DNA from: Bin87 sp963663945
GTDB taxonomy: Bacteria; Chloroflexota; Dehalococcoidia; Lucifugimonadales; UBA3495
Direction of reading: 5' to 3'
NCBI GenBank assembly: GCA_963663945.1
Contig: OY760687.1
Span: forward strand, 1 to 64,000
DNA: 64,000 bases
Shown: piece by piece, positions 11,801 through 19,809 of the stretch
How positions within the stretch are numbered: position 1 is the stretch's first letter
How the letters are laid out: each line of letters starts with the position of its first letter
Made by a program: the position numbers and the translations under genes
Notes under the pieces: model-generated
The model's input: only the letters and a program-made list of their open reading frames with translations
Databases searched by the model: none
Told to the model about the DNA's origin: nothing

Positions 11801-14800
11801 GCGGAATACGTCGGCGAGACCATCGCCGGCGTTACGGTCACGATCACCGACAACGACGCCCTGGTGACCATCGAGCGGGACGCCGCGTCGGTCACCGAGG
11901 GCACGGACGCCACATTCACGCTGACGCGTTCCGGGAAAACGGACGTCGCGCTGACGGTGGCGGTGTCGGTCACCGAGACGGGGGATTTCATCAGCGGGAC
12001 GGCGCCCACTACGGCCACCTTCCTGGCCGACGATACCACCGCCACCCTGACGGTGGCGACCGAGGGTGACAGCGTGGACGAGGCCAACGGGTCGGTTACG
12101 GCCACGTTGGAGGCTGGCACCGGCTACGTGGTGGGTACCGCTGGACAGGACACCGTGAGCGTGCAGGACGACGACGAGGTGGGGGTGACCGTCGCCCCGA
12201 CGACGCTGACGGTGGTGGAGGGGAACGACACCGGGAAGGAATACACCGTAAAGCTCGGCAGCGAGCCCACCTCTGACGTGATCATCGCCCTGAGCGACGA
12301 CGGCGATACGGACCTGACCGTCTCCGGGGGCACCCTGAGCGACGACGACGAGCTGACCTTCACCTCCGACAACTGGAACGAGCCGCAACGGGTGAAGGTG
12401 ACGGCGAGGGAGGATGACGACGACGCGACCAACGATGCGGAGACCATCAGCCACCAGGTGTCCGCCGGCAGCGCGGCGGAATACGTCGGCGAGACCATCG
12501 CCGGCGTTACGGTCACGATCACCGACAACGACGCCCTGGTGACCATCGAGCGGGACGCCGCGTCGGTCACCGAGGGCACGGACGCCACATTCACGCTGAC
12601 GCGTTCCGGGAAAACGGACGTCGCGCTGACGGTGGCGGTGTCGGTCACCGAGACGGGGGATTTCATCAGCGGGACGGCGCCCACTACGGCCACCTTCCTG
12701 GCCGACGATACCACCGCCACCCTGACGGTGGCGACCGAGGGTGACAGCGTGGACGAGGCCAACGGGTCGGTTACGGCCACGTTGGAGGCTGGCACCGGCT
12801 ACGTGGTGGGTACCGCTGGACAGGACACCGTGAGCGTGCAGGACGACGACGAGGTGGGGGTGACCGTCGCCCCGACGACGCTGACGGTGGTGGAGGGGAA
12901 CGACACCGGGAAGGAATACACCGTAAAGCTCGGCAGCGAGCCCACCTCTGACGTGATCATCGCCCTGAGCGACGACGGCGATACGGACCTGACCGTCTCC
13001 GGGGGCACCCTGAGCGACGACGACGAGCTGACCTTCACCTCCGACAATTGGAATGAGCCGCAACGGGTGAAGGTGACGGCGGGGGAGGATGACGACGACG
13101 CGACCAACGATGCGGAGACCATCAGCCACCAGGTGTCCGCCGGCAGCGCGGCGGAATACGTCGGCGAGACCATCGCCGGCGTTACGGTCACGATCACCGA
13201 CAACGACGCCCTGGTGACCATCGAGCGGGACGCCGCGTCGGTCACCGAGGGCACGGACGCCACATTCACGCTGACGCGTTCCGGGAAAACGGACGTCGCG
13301 CTGACGGTGGCGGTGTCGGTCACCGAGACGGGGGATTTCATCAGCGGGACGGCGCCCACTACGGCCACCTTCCTGGCCGACGATACCACCGCCACCCTGA
13401 CGGTGGCGACCGAGGGTGACAGCGTGGACGAGGCCAACGGGTCGGTTACGGCCACGTTGGAGGCTGGCACCGGCTACGTGGTGGGTACCGCTGGACAGGA
13501 CACCGTGAGCGTGCAGGACGACGACGAGGTGGGGGTGACCGTCGCCCCGACGACGCTGACGGTGGTGGAGGGGGACGACACCGGGAAGGAATACACCGTA
13601 AAGCTCGGCAGCGAGCCCACCTCTGACGTGATCATCGCCCTGAGCGACGACGGCGATACGGACCTGACCGTCTCCGGGGGCACCCTGAGCGACGACGACG
13701 AACTGACCTTCACCTCCGACAACTGGAACGAGCCGCAACGGGTGAAGGTGACGGCGAGGGAGGATGACGACGACGCGACCAACGATGCGGAGACCATCAG
13801 CCACCAGGTGTCCGCCGGCAGCGCGGCGGAATACGTCGGCGAGACCATCGCCGGCGTTACGGTGACGATCACCGACAACGACGCGCTGGTGACCATCGAG
13901 CGGGACGCCGCGTCGGTGACCGAGGGCACGGACGCCACGTTCACGCTGACGCGTTCCGGGAAAACGGACGTCGCGCTGACGGTGGCGGTGTCGGTCACCG
14001 AGACGGGGGATTTCATCAGCGGGACGGCGCCCACTACGGCCACCTTCCTGGCCGACGATACCACCGCCACCCTGACGGTGGCGACCGAGGGTGACAGCGT
14101 GGACGAGGCCAACGGGTCGGTTACGGCCACGTTGGAGGCTGGCACCGGCTACGTGGTGGGTACCGCTGGACAGGACACCGTGAGCGTGCAGGACGACGAC
14201 GAGGTGGGGGTGACCGTCGCCCCGACGACGCTGACGGTGGTGGAGGGGGACGACACCGGGAAGGAATACACTGTAAAGCTCGGCAGCGAGCCCACCTCTG
14301 ACGTGATCATCGCCCTGAGCGACGACGGCGATACGGACCTGACCGTCTCCGGGGGCACCCTGAGCGACGACGACGAACTGACCTTCACCTCCGACAACTG
14401 GAACGAGCCGCAACGGGTGAAGGTGACGGCGAGGGAGGATGACGACGACGCGACCAACGATGCGGAGACCATCAGCCACCAGGTGTCCGCCGGCAGCGCG
14501 GCGGAATACGTCGGCGAGACCATCGCCGGCGTTACGGTGACGATCACCGACAACGACGCCCTGGTGACCATCGAGCGGGACGCCGCGTCGGTGACCGAGG
14601 GCACGGACGCCACGTTCACGCTGACGCGTTCCGGGAAAACGGACGTCGCGCTGACGGTGGCGGTGTCGGTCACCGAGGATGGGGATTTCATCAGCGGGAC
14701 GGCGCCGACGACGGCCACCTTCCTGGCCGACGATACCACCACGTCCCTGACGGTGGCGACCGAGGGTGACAGCGTGGACGAGGCCAACGGGTCGGTTACG

Positions 14801-17800
14801 GCCACGTTGGAGGCTGGCACCGGCTACGTGGTGGGCGCCGCAGGCCAGGCCACCGTGACCGTGGAGGACGACGACGGTATAGTGGAGCCCCAGGTGTCCA
14901 CGACTGTCAGTTTCGGCTTGGATGCCTTCGCCCTGCCCGAGGGTGTTTCCGCCACCATCACGGTGGTGATGAGCGAGGCCCCGGAAAGTGAGGTGACCAT
15001 CCAGATAGTCTCGAAGGGACTGGGTGGGGCGACGGACGACGACTACACCGTGGATCCCACCAGCGTCACATTTGGTCCCACGGACACCGTGCAGACCTTC
15101 ACCTTCACGGCGAACCAGGACACCGAAGACGACGACAATGAGAAGGTGAAGCTGACCTTCGACGACCCCCCAGGGGATGTGACCGTGGGCATGCCCTCGG
15201 AGATCATGGTGTCCATCAACGACGACGACGAGCACGTGATGAACGTTAGCTTCGAAAAGTCCAGCTACTGGGTGGGTGAAGGGCACGAGGTGGAAATAAT
15301 GGTCAAGGTGGATCCTGCACCGGACCATGAGATGGAAATCCAACTTCAGAAAACCAACATGCACGACACCAGCGATGACGACTACTCCGGGGTCCCGTCC
15401 ATGGTCACCTTCGAAAAGGACGAAACAGAAAAGACATTCACCTTCTTTGCAGAACTGGACGACGAGGACGACGATGAAGAAGCCGTAGAGTTGGGCTTCA
15501 AGGATTTGCCCGCGATGGTGGGGACGGCATCTTACTCCAGGGCCTTGGTGACCATGCGGGACAACGACGGCATCACGTGCATCGACAACAACCGGGCCAA
15601 AATCGTCACGGTGCTGTCCAGACGCGGTGAGATCAGGAGCCCCGGTGAGGTCGACAGCTGGGTCATACCTGGGGTGGACCCCTATAGGACCTATCTGGTG
15701 GAGATCCTGGGAGCCGACTCCAGCCTGGATGTCTGGGGGCAGGACGTCGGCGGCAATTTAACCCTGGCGGACCCGCATCCGGTCTCTCTCAATCACGAGG
15801 ATGGAAACCCTGGAACTTCACGATTCACCTCGGCGGCCGGCGACTTTGACACTGGCCGCAACTCACGGTTCATATTCATCTTCGGCGCGCACGGCGATTT
15901 TGTTCTGAAGGTCAAGTCGGGCGACGACCAGGGAACCGGCTCCTATCACCTGCTGGTCCGCTACGACAACTACTGCACCGTAAGAGACGACGCCAGCATA
16001 GCATTCACATTTGAGGGCGGACCCGAGGGATATGCCCAAGACATCCGGGGCGACACCGGCACGCGATTCGAGGTGAACGAGCGGTACGACAGAGACGGCC
16101 AGCGGACTCACTACTTTGCCGGCGGCCACATATTGGGCGACAACTGGGGATCCGAGCCGGACGAGGACTGGTTCAAGTTCGAACTCGAGGGGGATACCGA
16201 GTACGAGGTTCACCTGGAAGGCGCTGAGCGCTTTCCCGTGGAGCATCGGCTGATGAGGCCCCGGATCGTGGGTATCTACGACGAAGACGGCGAAGAGTTC
16301 CAGGCGGGCACAGCCGTGGATGGGACCGACACGTCCGTCAGCCTGACCTTTCGGACTACTGGCAGCGGCATTTATTACCTGGGGGTTGGCTCCAACCCCG
16401 GCGGCCGAACTGGCGTGTACTCCTTCCGCGTCGAAAATACGGAGGCTAACACCGCACAAGCGGCGACCAACACCCCCCCGACCGGCGGGCCCGGCATCAA
16501 CGGTTTCCCCGGAATCGGCGAGGTACTGACCGCAACCACATCCGGGATCGCCGACGAAGACGGCCTCGACAACGTCAGATTCAGCTACCAGTGGGTGCGA
16601 CACAACCCATTGGACAACACCGATACCGACATCCCGGGAGCAACCGGCTCCACCTACACGGTAGCGCGTCAGGACCGAGACCGCGCCATCAAGGTCAGGG
16701 TCGAGTTCACCGACGACGGCGGCAACCATGAAAAGCTCACCAGTTTTGCGCTCCTCATATTGAACACACCCGCTACCGGTCAACCGACCATAAAGGGCAC
16801 CCTGGAGGTGGGCTGGACCCTCACCGCTGAGACCTCCGGGATCTCTGACGCCGACGGTATGGACAACGCTGCGTTCGGATACCAGTGGATCTCCGGGGAT
16901 TCGGACATTGAGAACGCCACTGGAATGAGCCACACCCTGACGGAAGACGAAGCAGGACTCGCCATCAGGGTGTCAGTCACCTTCACCGATGATGGAGGGA
17001 AGAAGGAGACCCTGACGAGCGATCCAACCGGTCCGGTGCAGCCTAGCCGCAATGCACCAGTGATCAGGGGCGTGGCCCGGGTGGGCGAAACCCTCGCTGC
17101 CGACACGTCTGGAATCTCCGACGCCGACGGCATGGAGAGCGCGAGTTTCGCCTACCGGTGGTTGGCGGGGGGTACGGACATCTCTGGCGCAACGGGTTCC
17201 AACTACACGCTCACGGAGGATGAAGAGGGGCTGACGATGCAGGTGCGGGTGAGCTTCACTGACGATGGAGGCAACGACGAGACTCGTACCAGTGCGGCGA
17301 CGGAGGCGGTTGCCGCCAAGCCCAACAAACCTGCCACCTGGGCAGAGCCGGCCATCACCGGCACGGTTCGAGTGGGTGAGACCCTCACCGCCGACACGTC
17401 GAAAATCACTGACGCCGATGGGTTGGCGAACGTGTCCTACAGCTACCAGTGGATTGCCGGAGGGACGGACCTGGGCGGGGCCACCGGCTCGAGCTACACC
17501 CTGACTGTCGGCGAGCATGGGAAGACCATCCAGGTGAGGGTGAGGTTCACCGACGATGAGGGCAATCCAGAGACGCTGACCAGCGGCGCGACGGAGGGGG
17601 TGGCGGCCAGGCCGAACAGTCCGGCCACCGGAGAGCCGGCGATCACCGGCACGGTTCGGGTGGGTGAAACGCTGACCGCCGACACGTCGAAGATTACTGA
17701 CGCGGACGGGTTGGAGAACGTCTCGTACCAGTACCAGTGGGTTGTGACTGACCGTGGTGCGCATCTCGACATCCCGGGCGAGACTGGAGCGACCTACACG

Positions 17801-17917
17801 CTGGCATCTTCCGACCGCGGTCTGTACATCCAGGTGCGGGTGAGTTTCACCGACGATGCTGACAATCGGGAGACGCTGACCAGTGCGATGACTGACGTGG
17901 TGGCGGCAGCGCGCTAG
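5864..17917 (+). CDS. Giant exported Calx-beta/Ig-like repeat protein
   Basis: About 4,017 aa. I start at ATG 5864 because a classic signal peptide follows (Arg, hydrophobic core, cut after GVQA near residue 37); the open frame extends back to 5810. Residues ~45-3235 are roughly 110-aa Calx-beta-like units, recognisable by 'TVxEG' starts and 'xVxDxD' ends rich in Asp, so Ca2+ binding is likely. Residues ~3240-3540 resemble PPC-type beta domains. The rest is about five Ig-like units with 'VGETLTADTS.I.DADGL...YQW'. There is no LPXTG, autotransporter or clear type I signal at the C terminus. It is probably secreted or cell-surface adhesive, with no enzymatic domain seen. The C terminus looks truncated (see the remnant after the stop). 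Confidence 0.8.
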   Translation: MNRSNPWWTIGFRLVSGVAFALMTAILAAHMAFGVQAQDDINETLQGVTVTPTELNIGEGKFDTYTVELNTQPTADVEITITSGDSRVEVSPDSLRFTDQNWNQPQLVTVTANEDRFFDDFQARLIHRVTGGDYSTGVTVDRVTVKVEDDDPQIVFRLVEVDPREFEEDVRSVRFSVVAETRDAGVPEFPSIVSVSTRASTANSGDGSCVPGADYHPPLSEQLTVGPEDYEAFTNDEGQTRYRHIAYFDVNIVSDHIPEGDESFNIVLEGLGGHFHVIREDDVMELTIIDDDFVGVAFEPTAISVTEGTTRTYRLALGSQPSGNVTVMINDPLNTEVKAEPGAVTFTPTDWYVPQTVAVSAEHDGDALDETGLVISHLVSSTDEDDAYHGLAADDVAVTVRDDEGTLLPPDTPDGQGLIPETETPGFFYALEAVEPVREDAGSLRIGVVVLTYPSTLPSDAEFAVYHLERTAKDGSDYMSSDDPDAELFELVALLFARDDFDEFVDINGDVRYRQVKYADIPIINDVMPEDTENFILTLSDPENPSLDLGCSLVPEVEVTIIDDDVPEVTVDPTDISVKAGGTSTYSVVLDLKPEGQVTVTMGGLAGQDLTLNKPSLTFTPQDWSVAKDVEVTSGHSTAAGQPQIEITHTVSSPENDYNGLDADSVTVTITSGVTVSPTTLTVVEGDTTGKDYTVILDSEPTSDVVIAISGDGDTDLTVSGGTLSANDELTFTSDNWSEPQRVTVKAGEDDDVTNDEETISHQVSAGSASEYVGGAIDSVTVEVTDNDALVTIAADVGSVTEGTPAEFTLTRSGKTDVALTVAVSVTETGEYLSGTAPTTATFDANDLTTSLTVATEDDSVDEANGSVTATLDAGTGYVVGAAGLATVAVADNDKAGVIVDPKTLTVVEGDTTGKDYTVVLDSEPTSDVVIAISGDGDTDLTVSGGTLSADDELTFTSDNWETPQRVTVTAGEDDDDATNDAETISHQVSAGSAAEYVGETIDGVTVTITDNDALVTIERDAASVTEGTSATFTLTRSGKTDVALTVAVSVTEMGDFISGTAPTTAAFLAGATTTSLTVATEGDSVGEADGSVTAALEAGTGYVVGAADQATVTVEDDDKAGVTVDPTTLTVKEGDTDGESYTVKLDLQPSGDVTVAINSDAGTILILSGETLSADDKLTFTTDNWSEPQTVNVEATDDNDLLDNRWKLTHTPSGGGYSTGVEVETVTVDVTDDDPQVVFSLFEEDPIVFEEGVGTVRVGILAETNEAGEPTDLGPSAYGADLFSKASRRVGCQTGQGYIDVIEQYRVPSKDFVAFVNDDGETRYRHILYHDVQIIDDQVEDSNETFRLVLEHAGGSISSISDDELLLTIVDDDGLIGVAFEPTAISVTEGSTSTYRLALTSRPSGNVTVTIIDPENTEVTAEPGTVTFTRTNWYVPQTVTVSAADDDDALNETDINIMHIVSSAHDGDYDGLTADSVTVTVMDNDGGGRGLRSSRDDDTAVVRGANDQDRNPRTEVAHVDYALVAPEPVSEDAGTVRIGFVAVTITPGNLEVDDGFYVYPLNGSATWGADYQLNYWYPDEYEDAYEELEFTSVDFKTFDDIKGNTRHRMVKYFDVNIIDDEVSEIDEAFSLTFGEGFECHSVPEIEVTIIDDDPALVTIERDGDMVTEGTDAAFTLTRSGKTDVALTVAVSVTETGEYLSGTPPPTAAFLAGAATASLTVATEDDSVDEANGSVTATLEAGTGYVVGTADQDTVSVEDDDEVGLTFDTTTLTVKEEDADGKSYEVKLASEPTSDVIIAISGHADTDLTISGDNLNADNELTFTSDNWETAQRVKVTAGEDDDAANDADVMLKHAVSSSDTLYNALDDRIVVVSITDADMAGVTVDPTTLTVVEGNDTGKEYTVKLGSEPTSDVIIALSDDGDTDLTVSGGTLSDDDELTFTSDNWNEPQRVKVTAREDDDDATNDAETISHQVSAGSAAEYVGETIAGVTVTITDNDALVTIERDAASVTEGTDATFTLTRSGKTDVALTVAVSVTETGDFISGTAPTTATFLADDTTATLTVATEGDSVDEANGSVTATLEAGTGYVVGTAGQDTVSVQDDDEVGVTVAPTTLTVVEGNDTGKEYTVKLGSEPTSDVIIALSDDGDTDLTVSGGTLSDDDELTFTSDNWNEPQRVKVTAREDDDDATNDAETISHQVSAGSAAEYVGETIAGVTVTITDNDALVTIERDAASVTEGTDATFTLTRSGKTDVALTVAVSVTETGDFISGTAPTTATFLADDTTATLTVATEGDSVDEANGSVTATLEAGTGYVVGTAGQDTVSVQDDDEVGVTVAPTTLTVVEGNDTGKEYTVKLGSEPTSDVIIALSDDGDTDLTVSGGTLSDDDELTFTSDNWNEPQRVKVTAGEDDDDATNDAETISHQVSAGSAAEYVGETIAGVTVTITDNDALVTIERDAASVTEGTDATFTLTRSGKTDVALTVAVSVTETGDFISGTAPTTATFLADDTTATLTVATEGDSVDEANGSVTATLEAGTGYVVGTAGQDTVSVQDDDEVGVTVAPTTLTVVEGDDTGKEYTVKLGSEPTSDVIIALSDDGDTDLTVSGGTLSDDDELTFTSDNWNEPQRVKVTAREDDDDATNDAETISHQVSAGSAAEYVGETIAGVTVTITDNDALVTIERDAASVTEGTDATFTLTRSGKTDVALTVAVSVTETGDFISGTAPTTATFLADDTTATLTVATEGDSVDEANGSVTATLEAGTGYVVGTAGQDTVSVQDDDEVGVTVAPTTLTVVEGDDTGKEYTVKLGSEPTSDVIIALSDDGDTDLTVSGGTLSDDDELTFTSDNWNEPQRVKVTAREDDDDATNDAETISHQVSAGSAAEYVGETIAGVTVTITDNDALVTIERDAASVTEGTDATFTLTRSGKTDVALTVAVSVTEDGDFISGTAPTTATFLADDTTTSLTVATEGDSVDEANGSVTATLEAGTGYVVGAAGQATVTVEDDDGIVEPQVSTTVSFGLDAFALPEGVSATITVVMSEAPESEVTIQIVSKGLGGATDDDYTVDPTSVTFGPTDTVQTFTFTANQDTEDDDNEKVKLTFDDPPGDVTVGMPSEIMVSINDDDEHVMNVSFEKSSYWVGEGHEVEIMVKVDPAPDHEMEIQLQKTNMHDTSDDDYSGVPSMVTFEKDETEKTFTFFAELDDEDDDEEAVELGFKDLPAMVGTASYSRALVTMRDNDGITCIDNNRAKIVTVLSRRGEIRSPGEVDSWVIPGVDPYRTYLVEILGADSSLDVWGQDVGGNLTLADPHPVSLNHEDGNPGTSRFTSAAGDFDTGRNSRFIFIFGAHGDFVLKVKSGDDQGTGSYHLLVRYDNYCTVRDDASIAFTFEGGPEGYAQDIRGDTGTRFEVNERYDRDGQRTHYFAGGHILGDNWGSEPDEDWFKFELEGDTEYEVHLEGAERFPVEHRLMRPRIVGIYDEDGEEFQAGTAVDGTDTSVSLTFRTTGSGIYYLGVGSNPGGRTGVYSFRVENTEANTAQAATNTPPTGGPGINGFPGIGEVLTATTSGIADEDGLDNVRFSYQWVRHNPLDNTDTDIPGATGSTYTVARQDRDRAIKVRVEFTDDGGNHEKLTSFALLILNTPATGQPTIKGTLEVGWTLTAETSGISDADGMDNAAFGYQWISGDSDIENATGMSHTLTEDEAGLAIRVSVTFTDDGGKKETLTSDPTGPVQPSRNAPVIRGVARVGETLAADTSGISDADGMESASFAYRWLAGGTDISGATGSNYTLTEDEEGLTMQVRVSFTDDGGNDETRTSAATEAVAAKPNKPATWAEPAITGTVRVGETLTADTSKITDADGLANVSYSYQWIAGGTDLGGATGSSYTLTVGEHGKTIQVRVRFTDDEGNPETLTSGATEGVAARPNSPATGEPAITGTVRVGETLTADTSKITDADGLENVSYQYQWVVTDRGAHLDIPGETGATYTLASSDRGLYIQVRVSFTDDADNRETLTSAMTDVVAAAR
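11507..14881 (+). repeat. Five tandem 675-bp near-identical repeats inside the giant gene
   Basis: Units start at 11507, 12182, 12857, 13532 and 14207, each exactly 225 codons and carrying two Calx-beta-like modules. Each begins GVTV(D/A)PTTLTV and ends near TVSVQDDDEV; the last unit diverges at its end. Differences between units are few and mostly single bases (for example GND versus GDD, and GAREDD versus GAGEDD). More diverged relatives lie upstream at about 7888-9230. The exact period and near-identity point to recent unequal recombination, which keeps the frame because 675 is divisible by 3. Confidence 0.92.
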
Positions 17918-17921
17918 CCGA

Positions 17922-17943
17922 GGCGCGCCGCCGGCGGCGCGCC
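17922..17943. other. Perfect 22-bp GC palindrome just after the giant gene stop
   Basis: Half-site GGCGCGCCGCC is followed immediately by its exact reverse complement, starting 4 bases after the TAG stop. It contains two GGCGCGCC octamers. There is no T tract, so it is not a textbook intrinsic terminator, but RNA would fold into a very stable hairpin. Confidence 0.55.
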
Positions 17944-18120
17944 CGCCATTGCGGGAACGGCCGACGTGGGAGAAATCCTGACCGCCAGCACTTCGGACAC
18001 ATACGACCATACGACCCGAAAGGCGTGGGAAAGCCGTTTTCGCCCGCCAGTGTTTCAAGGAGCGGCGACATCAAGGAAGCCACCGGCTCCGGATACATCC
18101 TGACGGGAGACGACGAGTAA
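17944..18120 (+). pseudogene. Dead remnant of a further Ig-like repeat beyond the stop codon
   Basis: In the same frame as the giant gene, past its TAG, the sequence reads PAIAGTADVGEILTASTSD. This closely matches the Ig-like repeat start PAITGTVRVGETLTADTSK. After a gap and a frameshift, another frame reads DIKEATGSGYILTGDDE and stops at 18120, matching the repeat middle 'GATGSSYTLTEDEE'. So the ancestral protein was longer, and the present C terminus arose by a stop plus deletion and frameshift. Confidence 0.7.
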
Positions 18121-18172
18121 GGCTTCCTTGCTGCTCGGCAGATGCTGCTATTTTACGTGACGGAGGTTTTTG

Positions 18173-18418
18173 ATGGATGGTAACGCGCTGTTGCCTATCG
18201 CCAACTTATTTGCGTATTACGCGACGTTGCTGGGCAGTCTGTTTATTCTGCTCGGTGTTGGTGTGACGCTTTGGCGGATCCGACGCCATGGGGGGCGACG
18301 GGGTTTTGGTGCGTCGCACACCTGGCTGATAGTAGCAGGAATTGGCGTGTTGCTCGTAGGAGCGGTCTGGGCCTGGCGTTGGTACGTCATAGTGACCGGG
18401 CCGGGCTCAACGCAGTGA
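18173..18418 (+). CDS. Small two-helix membrane protein
   Basis: 81 aa with GGAGG 6 nt before the ATG at 18173. Two hydrophobic segments (roughly residues 9-33 and 48-70) are separated by a basic loop (WRIRRHGGRRGFG), predicting a hairpin with the loop in the cytoplasm. No family recognised. It follows the giant exported protein on the same strand, but a functional link is only a guess. Confidence 0.6.
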   Translation: MDGNALLPIANLFAYYATLLGSLFILLGVGVTLWRIRRHGGRRGFGASHTWLIVAGIGVLLVGAVWAWRWYVIVTGPGSTQ

Positions 18419-18447
18419 TCGATGGCAATTGATTTACGGCTGATCTT

Positions 18448-18522
18448 TGGAGCCGGCGGCGGGGCTCGAACCCGCGAGTATCCGCTTCCGAAGCGGGTAC
18501 TCTGCCGCTGAGTTTCGCCGAC
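18448..18522 (-). tRNA. tRNA-like gene, anticodon CGG (Pro by position) on a Thr-like body
   Basis: The minus strand folds as a 75-nt cloverleaf with encoded CCA: acceptor GTCGGCG/CGCCGGC (one G-U), D stem ACTC/GAGT with a 7-nt loop, anticodon stem closing loop TTCGGAA, 5-nt variable loop, and T arm GCGGG-TTCGAGC-CCCGC. By position the anticodon is CGG. However A37 follows it, whereas tRNA-Pro normally has G37, and the acceptor recalls Thr tRNAs (loop TTCGTAA). Position 8 is A instead of the near-universal U, and the base pair at the top of the anticodon stem is C-A. It may be a tRNA relic or an att-type copy rather than a working tRNA. Confidence 0.5.
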
Positions 18523-19445
18523 TGGAGGGTGTGTTCAGGTCGTCGTATGCTCCTGCGTGCTGGCAGGCCTCCTGGTTGTGCAGGCTGTTTGAAACGTTCA
18601 GGTGCCCTCGCGGTTTACGCCTTAAATCTTCACGTTTCATGATCTGTGATCCGTTGGTTGCTGCAGTGCAGCGCTTCCTCGATGGCGGCGATCATGTGCG
18701 CGTTCTCGTCGCATCGGAAACGGTCGGAGCCCCTAGATTACGCTCTGGTCTTTACCGATGCGGAGCGGCCGTGTGGCGTGAAAAAGGCAGAGACGCCACA
18801 GTTGTATGACGCGGAGGGCGCCCAAAAGGAGGGTGAATTAGTCAAGCGGTTGGCGGCCTTCGCCCATCAGGTTGCCCGCAGGCGGAGCTGGATCAAGGCC
18901 ACAGTAGCCACGTTGGACCGTTTGTGCGGCTGGTTGGTGCCCGATGTTGCGATGCATTATGGGCGGTCGTTGGGCCTGATTTGAACCGGATAGACAGCGA
19001 GTTGCTGGAGCTCACCGAGGAGAATAAAGGACGGAGTGCTCCGAAACGACGCTCTCGGACGGGTCCCATTTCGTCAACATCGGCCACCATGGCAACATAG
19101 TCGAGCGACATTTTTCTGACCTTCGACACCCGAAATCGGCGAGCGGGCCACCCGAGCGGTACATTTTCTCTTCGTCTTTGGACTCCACCGCCTGCGGTGA
19201 CCCGCGCTACGAAGCTCAGCCCACCGGCCATATGATACGGGCAGGCGCCAGCACCCAATCAAAGGGAGTGCGTTTTTGCGCCATGCGAGCTCGCATCCGT
19301 GCACGGTGAAAGACAACAGCCCGCAAACGCCGGCAGGCCAACCGCTCGGAAGATAAAACTTGACCGGAGGCCCTCCACAGTTAGATTGTTGTGAGAACAG
19401 CTTTCGGTCGAACTGGTTTGACAACAACCAGAGAGGAGCGACTGC
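18523..19445. other. Low-content gap after the tRNA-like gene
   Basis: Overlapping ORFs occur in several frames without convincing ribosome sites. The plus frame to 18984 (…GELVKRLAAFAHQVARRR…) is faintly protein-like but begins without a credible start. I see no confident gene, only probable decayed sequence. Confidence 0.35.
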
Positions 19446-19724
19446 ATGGGCAAGGTGACTCTGCGGCGGGAAGACGCCGAAGCGGCAGTAAAGACTGGGT
19501 GCCAATTGGGCGCCGATGATTCCGAGGCGCTGTGCGCCGAATTGGCTGCCGCCGTCAGAGACGGAAGCGGCACCGTGGAGGTGCGTCTGGACGTAGCCAA
19601 GCACGCGTTTTTCATGTTGCAAGCGTACGGCGCGAGGCTCAAGGACAACCGGGAATTCGGTCGGATCGATTCCGCCAAGCACCGAATACACCAGGTCCTG
19701 CGCCGAGCGGATTATCACATCTGA
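19446..19724 (+). CDS. Small hypothetical protein
   Basis: 92 aa, AGAGGAG 8 nt before the ATG. Soluble, predicted helical, with no Cys or membrane segment (begins MGKVTLRREDAEAAVKTG). The middle (VEVRLDVAKHAFFMLQAYGAR) is amphipathic. No family recognised. It precedes the 266-aa gene at 19810 on the same strand. Confidence 0.5.
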   Translation: MGKVTLRREDAEAAVKTGCQLGADDSEALCAELAAAVRDGSGTVEVRLDVAKHAFFMLQAYGARLKDNREFGRIDSAKHRIHQVLRRADYHI

Positions 19725-19809
19725 TGATCGCGTCCGCTCAGCAAGTCCCGACAGTCGCTGCCTGAACAACAGGCGGTTCAGCGCCGCATACCGTGAGGAT
19801 GTAGAGACC

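Noticed and set aside
11507..14881. Tandem repeats considered as a CRISPR or satellite array
   Set aside because: Units are 675 bp, contiguous, coding and in frame; there are no short repeats with unique spacers.
10754..15364. 1,536-codon open frame antisense to the giant gene
   Set aside because: It follows the 675-bp repeats and gives a His/Arg/Gly-rich repetitive chain; a shadow of repetitive GC-rich coding DNA, with no ribosome site.
15863..18058. Long minus-strand ORFs across the 3' part of the giant gene
   Set aside because: Antisense shadows of the PPC and Ig-like repeats; no motifs.
18448..18522. A genuine codon-reassigning suppressor tRNA
   Set aside because: CGG is an ordinary Pro anticodon and several positions look degenerate; no evidence of reassigned codons in nearby genes.
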